Assembly: GCF_029263155.1 (NCBI RefSeq)
Contig: NZ_JAJCYB010000120.1
Span: 62,001-126,000, forward strand
Length of the DNA: 64,000 nt
Direction of reading: 5' to 3'
Source of the DNA: Pseudonocardia sp.
GTDB lineage: Bacteria > Actinomycetota > Actinomycetes > Mycobacteriales > Pseudonocardiaceae
Shown: positions 40,605-50,451 of the stretch, piece by piece
How the letters are laid out: each line of letters begins with the position of its first letter
Numbering within the stretch: the first letter of the stretch is position 1
Translations under genes and position numbers: made by a program
Notes under the pieces: generated by a model
The model's database searches: none
What the model saw: only the letters and a program-made list of their open reading frames with translations
Told to the model about the DNA's origin: nothing

Positions 40605-43600
40605 ATGCCGCTCCGCAGCTATCTCCGGTTCCCGCACCTGCGGGGCGACACGCTGGTCTTCGCCGCCGAGGACGACATCTGGATCGCTCCGGTGACCGGT
40701 GGGCGCGCTCACCGGCTCACCGCCGACGCGGCGCCGGTCGCCCGGCCCCGGCTCTGCGCGGACGGCACGCGCGTGGCCTGGGCCTCGCGGCGCGACGGAC
40801 CGGCCGAGATCCACGTCGCCGACGTCGAGGGCGGCCGGTCACGGCGCCTGACGTGGTGGGGCGACGACCGCACCCGCCCGGCGGGCTGGGACGGCGACGA
40901 CGTCGTCGCGATCTCCGCGGACGGGCCGTACGCGGCGCGACGGACCTGGGCGCATGCGGTACCGGCAAACGGCGGGGTGCCGCGGCTGCTTCCGGTGGGG
41001 CCGGTCTCCGACATCGCCCGCGACGGGACCCGCACGCTGCTGTGTTCCACGATCTCCCGGGAGCCGGCCTGGTGGAAGCGCTACCGCGGCGGCACCGCCG
41101 GGAAGCTGTGGTGGGACGCGGGAGGGACCGGCGAGTTCGTCCGGATCGGGGCGGAGCAGGCGGGCAACATCGAGTCGCCGATGCTCGTGGGCGGGCGGAT
41201 CGCGTTCCTGTCCGACCACGAGGGCTGGGGCAACCTCTACTCGCTCGACACCGACGGCGCCGACCTGCGCCGCCACACCGACCACGGCGGTCCCGACGCT
41301 CCCGCCTTCTACGCCCGCCACGCCACCACCGACGGCACCCGCGTCGTCTACGAGTCGGCCGGCCGGCTGTTCCTCGTCGACGACCTCGACGGCGCCGCAC
41401 CCCGCCCGATCGACGTCGCGCTGGGCGGGCCGCACACGGCGCGCGCGCCGTTCCGGGTGTCCGGGAAGGTCTCCACCGCCGTCCCGGACCGCACCGGGCG
41501 CACCAGCATCGCGCTGCTGCGCGGCACCGTGCACCGGCTCACCCACCGCGACGGCCCCGCGCGCACGCTGCTCGCCGAGCCGGGCGTGCGGGCACGGCTG
41601 GCCCGGCCGCTGGGCGAGGACCGCGCGGTGTGGGTCGACGACGTGCTCGGCGAGGACGCGGTGTGCGTCGCCGCGCTGGACGCCCACATCGGCGCCGAGC
41701 CGCGCCGCAGCGGGGCGGGCGAGCTGGGGCGGGTGCTGGAGCTGGAGCCGGCCCCGGACGGGGCGGCCGTCGCGCTCACCACCCACGACGGGCGGCTGCT
41801 GCTGCTCGACGCGGCGAGCGGGGAGCGGCGCGAGCTGCTGCGCAGCCCGACCGGTGCGGAGTTCTCCGGGCTCGACTGGTCCCCGGACGGTGCGTGGCTG
41901 GCCTGCGTCGAGCCGGCCGGGTCCGGCCTGAGCCGGATCCTGCTGGTGCGCGCGGCCGACGGCGAGGTCGTGCCGGTCACGCCGGGCCGGTTCCACGACC
42001 GCTCGCCCGCCTTCACCGCCGACGGACGCTACCTGGCGTTCCTGTCGATGCGCAGCTTCGACCCGGTGTACGACCAGCACTCCTTCGACCTCGCGTTCCC
42101 GGCGTCCTGGCGGCCGTTCCTGGTGCCGCTGGCCGCGCGCACCCCGTCGCCGTTCGGGGCGAGCCCGGACGGCCGTCCGGTGTCCGCGGGCGAGGAGGGC
42201 CCGGCCGACCCGCCCGCCCCGCAGCCCGGCGACCCGTCCTCGCCGGACGCCGCCGCGGTGCCGGAGGAGGCGTCCGAGCCCGACGTCGCACCGGTCGTCG
42301 TCGACGCGGACGGGCTCGGCGAGCGGGTCGTCCCGGTACCCGCGGTCGAGGCGCTGTACGCGGGGATGGCGGCGGGCAAGGACTGCCTGCTGTGGCTGCG
42401 CTCGCCGCTCACCGGGGTGCTGGGCGACGGCCGGGCCGGTACCCGCGACAAGCCCGGCAAGACGGTGCTGGAGCGGTTCGACCTGGTGCGCCGCAAGCTC
42501 GATGTCATCGCCGACTCGGTGGACGGCTACGCCGTGAGCGGCGACGGCACCCGCCTGCTGGTACGCGACGGCACGGCGCTGCGCGTGCTGCGCACCGACC
42601 GCTCCGGCTCGTCGGTGCCGGAGAACGGGGACGGCGCCGACGAGTACGAGGTGGACCTGGCCCGGCTCGGCATCACCGTGGACCCGGCCGCGGAGTGGCG
42701 GCAGATGTTCGACGAGGCGGCGCGGCTGATGCGCGACCACTTCTGGATCGAGGACATGGGCGGTGTCGACTGGGCGGCCGAGCGCGAGCGCTACCGCCCA
42801 CTGGTGGACGCCGTCGGCAGCTACGACGACCTGGTCGACCTGCTGTGGGAGTTCCAGGGCGAGCTGGGCTCCTCGCACGCCTACGTGCGGGCACGCTGGA
42901 CCGGCGGCGAGGACGGGTGCCCGGCGTTCCTGGGCGCGGACCTGGCCCCCGTCGACGGGGCGTGGGCGGTGACCCGGGTGCTGCCTGCGGATACCTCGGC
43001 CCCGGCCGCGCGCAGCCCGCTCGCGGCGCCCGGCGTGGACGTCCGCGCCGGCGACGTGCTGCTGGCGGTGGGCGGCCGCCCGGTCGACCCGCTGCTCGGG
43101 CCGGCCCCGCTGCTCGTCGGCACGGCGGACACGCTGGTGGAGCTGACCGTGCGCCGGGAGGACGAGGTGCGCCGCGTCGTCGTCCGCCCGCTCGAGCACG
43201 AGGACGAGCTGCGCTACCAGGACTGGGTCGCCGGGCGCCGCGCGTTCGTGGCGGAGCGATCCGGCGGGCGGCTGGGGTACCTGCACGTGCCCGACATGAT
43301 GGCCCCGGGATGGGCGCAGCTGCACCGCGACCTGAGCCGGGAGACCGCCCGCGACGGCCTGGTGTTCGACCTGCGCTCCAACGGCGGTGGGCACACCTCC
43401 CAGCTGGTCATGGAGAAGCTGGCCCGGCGTGTCACCGCGTGGGTGCACGGGCGGCACCGCGAGCCGCGCACCTACCCCGCCGACGCCCCGCGCGGGCCGG
43501 TCGTGGCCGTCACCGACGAGCTGGCCGGCTCCGACGGCGACATCGGCACCGCGACGATCAAGCGCCGCGGCATCGGCCCGGTCGTGGGTGTCCGCACCTG

Positions 43601-43895
43601 GGGCGGGGTGATCGGCATCGACTCGCGCTACCGGCTCGTCGACGGCACCGGCGTCACCCAGCCCCGCTACGCGTACTGGTTCGACGACGAGGGCTGGGAG
43701 GTGGAGAACCGGGGCGTGGAGCCCGACGTCGAGGTGGTGGTGACACCACAGGACTGGGCGGCCGGGCGGGACCCGCAGCTCGAACGCGCCGTCGACCTGG
43801 CCCTGGAGGCTCTGGAGCGCACCCCGCCGGTCCGCCCCCCGGACACCGGCACCCGCCCCTCCCGCCGCCGCCCGGCCCTCCCGCCCCGCCCCTGA
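40605..43895 (+). CDS. Tricorn protease homologue (S41 family)
   Basis: 1096 residues, the size of Thermoplasma and Streptomyces tricorn. Residues 1-640 are WD40-like propeller repeats (LTADAAPVARPRLCADGTRV, GLDWSPDGAWLACVEP). A PDZ domain lies near 780-870 (VDVRAGDVLLAVGGRPVDP), and the S41 catalytic core at about 890-1045. Catalytic Ser-His are in LGSSHAYV (Ser757-His758) and the nucleophile is Ser976 in ELAGSDGD, matching Ser965 of the archaeal enzyme; a glutamate in WEVENRGVEPD completes the tetrad. It degrades peptides released by the proteasome. An acidic/proline insert at about 520-565 is unusual. Confidence 0.95.
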   Translation: MPLRSYLRFPHLRGDTLVFAAEDDIWIAPVTGGRAHRLTADAAPVARPRLCADGTRVAWASRRDGPAEIHVADVEGGRSRRLTWWGDDRTRPAGWDGDDVVAISADGPYAARRTWAHAVPANGGVPRLLPVGPVSDIARDGTRTLLCSTISREPAWWKRYRGGTAGKLWWDAGGTGEFVRIGAEQAGNIESPMLVGGRIAFLSDHEGWGNLYSLDTDGADLRRHTDHGGPDAPAFYARHATTDGTRVVYESAGRLFLVDDLDGAAPRPIDVALGGPHTARAPFRVSGKVSTAVPDRTGRTSIALLRGTVHRLTHRDGPARTLLAEPGVRARLARPLGEDRAVWVDDVLGEDAVCVAALDAHIGAEPRRSGAGELGRVLELEPAPDGAAVALTTHDGRLLLLDAASGERRELLRSPTGAEFSGLDWSPDGAWLACVEPAGSGLSRILLVRAADGEVVPVTPGRFHDRSPAFTADGRYLAFLSMRSFDPVYDQHSFDLAFPASWRPFLVPLAARTPSPFGASPDGRPVSAGEEGPADPPAPQPGDPSSPDAAAVPEEASEPDVAPVVVDADGLGERVVPVPAVEALYAGMAAGKDCLLWLRSPLTGVLGDGRAGTRDKPGKTVLERFDLVRRKLDVIADSVDGYAVSGDGTRLLVRDGTALRVLRTDRSGSSVPENGDGADEYEVDLARLGITVDPAAEWRQMFDEAARLMRDHFWIEDMGGVDWAAERERYRPLVDAVGSYDDLVDLLWEFQGELGSSHAYVRARWTGGEDGCPAFLGADLAPVDGAWAVTRVLPADTSAPAARSPLAAPGVDVRAGDVLLAVGGRPVDPLLGPAPLLVGTADTLVELTVRREDEVRRVVVRPLEHEDELRYQDWVAGRRAFVAERSGGRLGYLHVPDMMAPGWAQLHRDLSRETARDGLVFDLRSNGGGHTSQLVMEKLARRVTAWVHGRHREPRTYPADAPRGPVVAVTDELAGSDGDIGTATIKRRGIGPVVGVRTWGGVIGIDSRYRLVDGTGVTQPRYAYWFDDEGWEVENRGVEPDVEVVVTPQDWAAGRDPQLERAVDLALEALERTPPVRPPDTGTRPSRRRPALPPRP

Positions 43896-43907
43896 CCCGC
43901 CGACCAC

Positions 43908-43957
43908 CGGCGAGCGGCACTCTCGTCCCATGGGTTCGTACGAGAGTCCCCACCCGT
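43908..43957. repeat. Palindromic repeat, family B, copy 2
   Basis: ACTCTCGT pairs with ACGAGAGT around CCCATGGGTTCGT. The segment CATGGGTTCG through CCGTCCGG matches the palindrome at 13.7 kb. It lies between the tricorn stop and the ABC gene and may also act as the tricorn terminator. Confidence 0.7.
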
Positions 43958-44072
43958 CCGGTGTGCGGCGGGGGTTTCCCCGGGTTCCGGTCAGGGGTCG
44001 TCCCGGGGGTGGTCCCCGATCCGGTGCGTCCGCCGGTGCGGTGTGCTCGGGGCACACCGAAGGGGGACACAC

Positions 44073-44978
44073 ATGATCGAGGCCAGAGGGCTCACCAAAC
44101 GCTACGGACCGGCCACCGCCGTCGACGACCTGACCTTCACCGTCCGCCCGGGCGCCGTGACCGGGTTCCTCGGCCCGAACGGCGCCGGGAAGTCGACGAC
44201 GATGCGCATGGCGCTGGGGCTGGACCGGCCGACGGCGGGCGAGGTGCTCGTCGACGGCACGCGGTACGGCGAGCTGCGCCATCCGCTGCGCACCGTCGGC
44301 GCGCTGCTCGACGCCCGGTGGGTGCACCCGAACCGCTCCGCGCGCTCGCACCTGCGCTGGATCGCGGCGTCGAACGCGATTCCCGAACGCCGGGTGGACG
44401 AAGTCCTCGACGCCGTCGGGCTGACCGCGGTGGCGCGCAAGCGGGCGGGCACGTTCTCGCTGGGCATGTCCCAGCGGCTGGGGATCGCGGGCGCGCTGCT
44501 CGGGGACCCCGAGATCCTGCTGTTCGACGAGCCGGTGAACGGCCTCGATCCCGAAGGCATCCTGTGGATCCGCCGGTTCATGCAGCAGCTCGCCGCGCAG
44601 GGGCGGACCGTGTTCGTGTCGAGCCACCTGCTCTCGGAGATGGCGCTGACGGCCACCGAGCTGGTGGTGATCGGACGGGGGCGGCTGATCACCCATGGTC
44701 CGACGACCGAGTTCGTGGACGGGGCGGCCGGCGCGGTGGTGACCGTGCGGTCCCCGCAGGCGACGGAGCTGGCCGGCCTGCTGCGCAGCGCGGGCCTGGC
44801 CGTCGCGCAGGCCGACGGCGCACTGCGCGTGACGGGCGCTCCGCGCGAGCGCGTCGGGGAGATCGCCGCGGCCCACGGGATGGTGCTGCACGAGCTCGCC
44901 ACTCTGCAGGGCTCGCTGGAGGAGGCGTTCATGGAGCTGACGGGACAGAGCGTGGAGTACGCGGCGGTGACGTCATGA
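44073..44978 (+). CDS. ABC transporter ATP-binding protein
   Basis: 301 residues. Walker A GFLGPNGAGKSTTMRMALGL near residue 34, signature FSLGMSQRLGIAGALLGDPE near 135, Walker B ILLFDEPVNGLDPEG near 155, and the H-loop SSHLL. The about 75-residue C-terminal extension (VVTVRSPQATELAGLLRSAG) is typical of DrrA/NatA-type exporters. The stop overlaps the permease start by ATGA. Substrate unknown; drug or lipid export is plausible. Confidence 0.93.
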   Translation: MIEARGLTKRYGPATAVDDLTFTVRPGAVTGFLGPNGAGKSTTMRMALGLDRPTAGEVLVDGTRYGELRHPLRTVGALLDARWVHPNRSARSHLRWIAASNAIPERRVDEVLDAVGLTAVARKRAGTFSLGMSQRLGIAGALLGDPEILLFDEPVNGLDPEGILWIRRFMQQLAAQGRTVFVSSHLLSEMALTATELVVIGRGRLITHGPTTEFVDGAAGAVVTVRSPQATELAGLLRSAGLAVAQADGALRVTGAPRERVGEIAAAHGMVLHELATLQGSLEEAFMELTGQSVEYAAVTS

Positions 44979-45703
44979 CCGCCCTCGCCGCCGAACGGAT
45001 CAAGCTGTTCTCGACGCGCTCGCCGTGGTGGTGCAGCGCGCTGGCGATCGTGCTGGTCGTCGGCATGGCGGCGCTGGCGCTGGCGACCAGCCCGGTCGAC
45101 GCCGGCCCGGTGCCGCCCGGCCTCACGGCGTTCCTCCTGCAGCTGGGCATGGTGATCGTGATGGTGATGGCCGCGGTGTCGGTGACCACCGAGTACCGGT
45201 TCTCGACCATCCGCACCACGTTCCAGGCGGTGCCGAACCGCGCGGTCGCGCTGTCCGCGAAGACCGCGGTGGTGACGGCGACGGCCGCCGTGGTCGGGCT
45301 GCTCGCGGGCTTCGGCGCGTGGGCTGCGGTCTGGGTACTGCGTCCCGCGCAGGCCGTGGCGCTCACCGACGACGCGACATGGCGCGTCGTGGCCGGTTCG
45401 GGCCTGGTGTACGCCGCCGCCGCGGTGCTGGCCGTCGCCGTCGGGATCCTGGTGCGCCAGACCGCGGGCGCGGTGTCGGTGCTGCTGGTCTGGGCGCTGC
45501 TCGCGGAGAACCTGGTCGGGATCATCCCGGGCGTCGGTGACGACATCGTGGGCTGGCTGCCGTTCGTCAACGCCACGCACTTCCTGGGCGGGGACCCGGC
45601 CGGGGGCCCGTTCGCCCCGTGGGGCTCGCTCGCCTACGTCGCGGCACTGGCCGCCGGGCTGCTGGGGGTGGCACTGCTGGTGGCCGATCGCCGCGACGCC
45701 TGA
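44975..45703 (+). CDS. ABC-2 type permease
   Basis: 242 residues, with about six hydrophobic segments: ALAIVLVVGMAALALAT near 25, LLQLGMVIVMVMAAVSV near 58, VVTATAAVVGLLAGFGAWA near 100, VYAAAAVLAVAVGILV near 150, and two more to the C-terminus. VTTEYRFSTIRTTFQAVPNR is the cytoplasmic loop that contacts the ATPase. Translationally coupled to the ATPase gene, forming a two-gene exporter. Confidence 0.9.
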   Translation: MTALAAERIKLFSTRSPWWCSALAIVLVVGMAALALATSPVDAGPVPPGLTAFLLQLGMVIVMVMAAVSVTTEYRFSTIRTTFQAVPNRAVALSAKTAVVTATAAVVGLLAGFGAWAAVWVLRPAQAVALTDDATWRVVAGSGLVYAAAAVLAVAVGILVRQTAGAVSVLLVWALLAENLVGIIPGVGDDIVGWLPFVNATHFLGGDPAGGPFAPWGSLAYVAALAAGLLGVALLVADRRDA

Positions 45704-45831
45704 CCGGCCGCGACCGCGGCGGCCGATCCGGCCGGGCGTAGGCTGGGAGCAGACCCCGACCGGGCATCTGTCCCGGGCAGGGGTCTGTTGCGCGTGCGCC
45801 CACCCTGCTCGTGAAGAGGTAGTCCAGAACC

Positions 45832-48800
45832 GTGGCCCAGCTCGCCGGTCTGCTCCGCTCCGCCCTCGCCGATCCCGACCTGCGCGCCCTGGTCGACGCC
45901 GCCCGCGACGCCCGCGCCGACACCGTTCCCGCGCTGCGCATCGAGGGCCCCGCCGCGCTGCGCCCGTTCCTCGCGGCCGGTTTCGCCGAGAACCGCACCG
46001 TGCTCGCGGTGACCGCCACCGACCGCGAGGCCGAGGACCTGGGCGCGGCCGCCGTCGACCTGCTCGGTGGGGGGGTGGGTGAGGAGGCGGCCGTCGTCGT
46101 CCTCCCCTCCTGGGAGACGCTGCCGCACGAGCGGCTCTCGCCGCGCCCGGACACCGTCGGTCGCCGGTTGTCGATCTTCCGCAGGCTGGCCGACCCGGCC
46201 ACCGCGCCGCGGATCGTCGTCACCGCCGCCCGCAGCCTGATCCAGCCGATCGCGCCCGGCCTGGGCCGGCTGGAGCCCGTGCGGCTGCGCGTCGGCGACA
46301 CCACCGACTTCGACGTCCTGCTGGAGCGCCTCGTCGAGCTGGCGTACACGCGCGTCGAGATGGTGACGGCGCGCGGTGAGTTCGCGGTGCGCGGCGGCAT
46401 CGTCGACGTCTTCCCGCCCACCGCGGAGCAGCCGCTGCGCGTGGAGTTCTGGGGCGACGAGGTCAGCGAGCTGCGCTCGTTCGCGGTGGCCGACCAGCGG
46501 TCCGTGGCACCCGTCGAGGAGCTGCTCGCCCCCGGTTGCCGGGAGCTGCTGCTGACCGCTCCGGTCCGGGAACGCGCCGCCGCGCTCGCGAAGGCCCACG
46601 AGAACGCCCCGTTGAGCTCCTCCGGGCCGCTGCGCGAGCTGCTCGACCACCTCGCGCAGGGCATCCCGTCCGAGGGGATGGAGTCGCTGATCCCCGTGCT
46701 GACCGGGGGCGAGCTGGAGCTGCTCACCGACCTCCTGCCGGCGGGGGCGACGGTGCTGGTGGCCGATCCCGAGCGGGTGCGTACCCGCAGCGCCGACCTC
46801 GTCCGGACCGGGCAGGAGTTCCTGGAGGCCTCCTGGTTCGCCGCCGGCTCCGGCGGGGACGCACCGATCGACGTGGGCGCCTCGGCCTACCGCGACCTGA
46901 ACGACGTGCTCGCCCACGCCGCGGTCACCGGGCGCCCGGTCCTGACGCTGAGCCCGCTGCTCTCGGGCCGCGACGACGCGCTCGCGCCGGGGTCGCACGA
47001 GGTGGAGTCCTACCGCGGGGACACCGAGCGGGCGCTGGTCGACCTGCGCGCCCACGTCACCGCGGGCGGTGCGGCCGTACTCGTCGTCGGTGGGCACGGC
47101 ACCGCGCAGCGCTCGCTGGAGCAGCTGCGCGAGGCCGACGTCCCGGCCACGCTGCTCGACACCGTCGAGGAGGAGATCGAGAAGGGTCTGGTCACGGTCA
47201 CCTGCGGTCGACTCACGCAGGGTTTCCGGGCCGGGCAGCTCGTCGTGCTCTCCGAGGCCGACCTCACCGGCAACCGGGCCGGGCTCGCCCAGACCGCGAA
47301 GCTGCCGAGCAAGCGGCGCAACACCGTGGACCTCGTGACGCTCAAGCCCGGCGACCACGTCGTGCACTCCCAGCACGGCATCGGCAGGTTCGTGGAGATG
47401 AAGGAACGCACGGTCTCCGGGGCGACGCGCGAGTACCTGATCATCGAGTACGCGAGCTCCAAACGGGGCCAGCCCGCCGACCGGCTGTTCGTCCCCACCG
47501 ACGCCCTCGACGAGATCAGCCGCTACGTCGGCGGCGAGGTCCCCACGCTCAACAAGCTCGGGGGCGGCGACTGGGCCAAGACCAAGGGCCGCGCCCGCAA
47601 GGCCGTCCGCCAGATCGCGGCGCAGCTGGTGCAGCTCTACGCCGCACGCCAGTCCGCGCCCGGGCACGCGTTCGCCGCCGACACCCCGTGGCAGCGCGAG
47701 ATGGAGGACGCCTTCCCCTACACCGAGACGCCCGACCAGCTCGCCGCGATCGACGAGGTCAAGGCGGACATGGAGCGCCCGGTCCCGATGGACCGCGTGA
47801 TCTCCGGTGACGTCGGGTTCGGCAAGACCGAGATCGCGGTGCGCGCGGCGTTCAAGGCGGTGCAGGACGGCAAGCAGGTGGCCGTGCTCGTCCCGACGAC
47901 GCTGCTCGCCAGCCAGCACCTGGACACCTTCACCGAGCGGATGCGCGCGTTCCCGGTGACGGTGCGCGGGCTGTCACGGTTCACCGACAACTCCGAGGCC
48001 AGGGAGACCGTCGTCGGGCTCGCCGACGGCACCGTCGACGTCGTGGTCGGCACGCACCGGTTGCTGCAGACCGGCGTGCGCTGGCGCGACCTCGGCCTGG
48101 TGATCGTCGACGAGGAGCAGCGCTTCGGCGTGGAGCACAAGGAGCACATCACCGCGCTGCGCACCCACGTCGACGTGCTCACCCTCTCCGCGACGCCGAT
48201 CCCGCGCACGCTGGAGATGAGCCTGGCCGGCATCCGCGAGATGTCGACGATCACCACGCCGCCCGAGGACCGCCACCCCACCCTCACCTACGTCGGCGGC
48301 TACGACGACAAGCAGGTGGCGGCCGCGATCCGGCGCGAGCTGCTGCGCGACGGCCAGGTGTTCTACGTGCACAACCGGGTGTCCACGATCGACCGGGCGG
48401 CGAAGAAGATCCGCGACCTGGTGCCCGAGGCACGCATCGCCGTGGCGCACGGGCAGATGAACGAGGACCTGCTCGAACGCACGGTCGCCGGGTTCTGGTC
48501 CGGCGAGTTCGACGTGCTGGTGTGCACCACGATCGTCGAGAACGGCCTCGACATCTCCAACGCCAACACGCTGATCGTGGAGCGCTCCGACACACTGGGC
48601 CTGTCCCAGCTGCACCAGCTGCGGGGGCGCGTCGGGCGGGGGCGGGAGCGCGGCTACGCCTACTTCCTGTTCCCCCCCGAGCACCCGCTCACCGAGACCG
48701 CCCACGACCGCCTCGCCACCATCGCCCAGCACTCCGAGCTCGGTGCCGGCGCGGCCGTCGCGATGAAGGACCTGGAGATCCGCGGCGCGGGCAACATCCT

Positions 48801-49407
48801 GGGCGCCGAGCAGAGCGGGCACATCGCGGGCGTCGGGTTCGACCTCTACATCCGGCTCGTCGGCGAGGCCGTGGCCGCGTTCCGCCAGCAGGCCGGGGCC
48901 GGTTCCGGGGACGAGGAGGAGACGCTCACCGAGGTGCGCGTCGACCTGCCGATCGACGCGCACGTGCCGCACGACTACGTCACCGGCGAGCGGCTGCGCC
49001 TCGAGGTCTACCGCAAGATCGCCGAGGCCGGCGACGCCGCCGCCCTCGACGCCATCGTCGACGAGCTCACCGACCGCTACGGCGAGCCACCGCAGCCGGT
49101 GCGCAACCTGCTCGCCGTCGCCGCGTTCCGCCAGACCTGCCGCGAGCTGGGGGTCGCCGAGGTGGCGGTGGCGGGCAACGGCATCCGCGTCGGCCCGGTC
49201 GAGCTGCCCGACTCGGCGCAGATGCGGCTGGCACGGCTGTACCCGAAGTCACAGCACAAGGCGGCCGCGCGGGTCGTCATCGTGCCCAAGCCGGTGGAGG
49301 GCGGGCGGATCGGCGGCACCCCGCTACGCGACGTCGCACTGCTGGAGTGGTGCACCCGACTGCTGCACGACCTGGTGACGCCCGCGCCTGCACCCGCAGC
49401 GAGGTAG
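45832..49407 (+). CDS. mfd: Transcription-repair coupling factor Mfd
   Basis: 1191 residues. UvrB-homology region at the N-terminus (about 1-330), the CarD-like RNA polymerase interaction domain near 500-560 (LKPGDHVVHSQHGIGRFVEM), and RecG-like helicase motifs: SGDVGFGKTEIAVRAAFKA (Walker A, about 660), VDEEQRFGVEHKE (DEEQ, about 760), SATPIPRTLEMSLAG, and GRVGRGRERGYAYF in lobe two. A TRG motif and C-terminal regulatory domain follow. It removes stalled RNA polymerase at lesions and recruits UvrA. GTG start, as often in this phylum. Confidence 0.97.
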   Translation: MAQLAGLLRSALADPDLRALVDAARDARADTVPALRIEGPAALRPFLAAGFAENRTVLAVTATDREAEDLGAAAVDLLGGGVGEEAAVVVLPSWETLPHERLSPRPDTVGRRLSIFRRLADPATAPRIVVTAARSLIQPIAPGLGRLEPVRLRVGDTTDFDVLLERLVELAYTRVEMVTARGEFAVRGGIVDVFPPTAEQPLRVEFWGDEVSELRSFAVADQRSVAPVEELLAPGCRELLLTAPVRERAAALAKAHENAPLSSSGPLRELLDHLAQGIPSEGMESLIPVLTGGELELLTDLLPAGATVLVADPERVRTRSADLVRTGQEFLEASWFAAGSGGDAPIDVGASAYRDLNDVLAHAAVTGRPVLTLSPLLSGRDDALAPGSHEVESYRGDTERALVDLRAHVTAGGAAVLVVGGHGTAQRSLEQLREADVPATLLDTVEEEIEKGLVTVTCGRLTQGFRAGQLVVLSEADLTGNRAGLAQTAKLPSKRRNTVDLVTLKPGDHVVHSQHGIGRFVEMKERTVSGATREYLIIEYASSKRGQPADRLFVPTDALDEISRYVGGEVPTLNKLGGGDWAKTKGRARKAVRQIAAQLVQLYAARQSAPGHAFAADTPWQREMEDAFPYTETPDQLAAIDEVKADMERPVPMDRVISGDVGFGKTEIAVRAAFKAVQDGKQVAVLVPTTLLASQHLDTFTERMRAFPVTVRGLSRFTDNSEARETVVGLADGTVDVVVGTHRLLQTGVRWRDLGLVIVDEEQRFGVEHKEHITALRTHVDVLTLSATPIPRTLEMSLAGIREMSTITTPPEDRHPTLTYVGGYDDKQVAAAIRRELLRDGQVFYVHNRVSTIDRAAKKIRDLVPEARIAVAHGQMNEDLLERTVAGFWSGEFDVLVCTTIVENGLDISNANTLIVERSDTLGLSQLHQLRGRVGRGRERGYAYFLFPPEHPLTETAHDRLATIAQHSELGAGAAVAMKDLEIRGAGNILGAEQSGHIAGVGFDLYIRLVGEAVAAFRQQAGAGSGDEEETLTEVRVDLPIDAHVPHDYVTGERLRLEVYRKIAEAGDAAALDAIVDELTDRYGEPPQPVRNLLAVAAFRQTCRELGVAEVAVAGNGIRVGPVELPDSAQMRLARLYPKSQHKAAARVVIVPKPVEGGRIGGTPLRDVALLEWCTRLLHDLVTPAPAPAAR

Positions 49408-49420
49408 CGGCCGTTGCCGG

Positions 49421-49461
49421 AAGGCCACCTTCACGCAACGGGCTTGCGTGAAGGTGGCCTT
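49421..49461. terminator. Perfect 18-bp-arm hairpin (family C) after mfd
   Basis: AAGGCCACCTTCACGCAA pairs base for base with TTGCGTGAAGGTGGCCTT around a CGGGC loop, 13 bases after the mfd stop. It could end mfd transcription, but the sequence (AAGGCCACCTTCA) is of a kind often repeated in Pseudonocardiaceae genomes, so it is listed as both terminator and repeat candidate. Confidence 0.75.
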
Positions 49462-49524
49462 GCTGCAGGTCGGCAGCCGCCCCGTGCCGGTGGGCCCTCG
49501 GGGGGCCCGTGAGAGGGTGGCGCC

Positions 49525-50451
49525 GTGCGGAAGCAGGTGGGACGGGTCGTCGCGGCCGTGACGGTCGTCGGCGCGATCGTCAGCGGGTGTGGCAGTGGTC
49601 CGAGCCAGGTCGGTTCGGCGGTGATCATCGGATCCGACACGATCCCGCTGGCACTGGTGCAGGACCGGATCACCGAGGCGCTGAGCCCGGAGCGCGCGGC
49701 CGCCGTGCAGGGCCGCGACCAGGGCCGCGGTGGTGGCTACGGCGCGCCACAGGTGGCGCGCGAGATCGTCACCAGCGAGATCCTGTCCACCCTGCTGGAC
49801 CGGCGCACGGCCGAGGAGGGCATCGTCGTCGACGACGCGATGGTCGACCAGGCCGTCGCGTCCATCGGCTCCCCCGAGGAGTTCGACCAGGTCTCGCTCT
49901 ACCGCCCCGAGGTGGCCCGCGAGCGGCTCCGCGACGACATCGCGGCCGCCCTGCTCGGCGCACGCTACGTCGACCGGCTCGGGGTCACGTTCGAGTTCAC
50001 CGGATTCGGCACCGAGCAGGAGGCCCTGGCCGCCGCGCAGGTCGTGGTCGCGGGCGGGCCGGGGGCGGAGGCGGTGTTCGCCGACGCGCCGCCGGAGGGG
50101 CAGGCGCAGCAGGTGCGGGCCGCGACCAACCCGGCGCTGGCCAGCTCCTTCGCGTTCGGGTCACCGGCCGGCTCGACGGTCGTCCTGCGACCGGCCCAGG
50201 ACGGGGCCCCGTGGGTGCTCATCCACGTGATCGAGCGCAGCGAGAACCTCCCCCCGGCCGGCGAGTCCGCGGTGGGCCAGCTCGGTCAGCAGGACCTGCA
50301 GCTGATCGGCTACCGGCTGCTCCAGCCGGCCGCCACCGAGCTGGGCGTCGAGGTCAACCCCCGCTACGGCGTGTGGGACCCGATCCAGCTCGCCGTGGTC
50401 GACGCCGAGGAGACGGCCGGCTCGCTCGTGCTGCCCCCCGCTCCCGAGTGA
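49525..50451 (+). CDS. SurA-N-terminal-like secreted lipoprotein
   Basis: 308 residues. Lipobox VVGAIVSGCGS lipidates a cysteine near residue 22. The mature part resembles the N-terminal chaperone domain of SurA/PrsA proteins (IIGSDTIPLALVQDRITEAL, VAREIVTSEILSTLLDRRTA, VVDDAMVDQAVASIG). No PpiC prolyl-isomerase domain is recognisable in the C-terminal half (ALASSFAFGSPAGSTVVLRP, WVLIHVIER). It probably chaperones secreted proteins. GTG at 49525; stop overlaps mazG by GTGA. Confidence 0.82.
   Translation: MRKQVGRVVAAVTVVGAIVSGCGSGPSQVGSAVIIGSDTIPLALVQDRITEALSPERAAAVQGRDQGRGGGYGAPQVAREIVTSEILSTLLDRRTAEEGIVVDDAMVDQAVASIGSPEEFDQVSLYRPEVARERLRDDIAAALLGARYVDRLGVTFEFTGFGTEQEALAAAQVVVAGGPGAEAVFADAPPEGQAQQVRAATNPALASSFAFGSPAGSTVVLRPAQDGAPWVLIHVIERSENLPPAGESAVGQLGQQDLQLIGYRLLQPAATELGVEVNPRYGVWDPIQLAVVDAEETAGSLVLPPAPE

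Noticed and set aside
40601..45703. A 1700-codon open frame spanning the tricorn and ABC genes, and similar very long frames at 29.2, 31.3, 40.8 and 45.6 kb
   Set aside because: They are out-of-frame or opposite-strand shadows in very GC-rich coding sequence: composition is mostly R, A, G and P, with no domains, and real genes with clear motifs occupy the same bases. Only the parts listed as CDS are supported.
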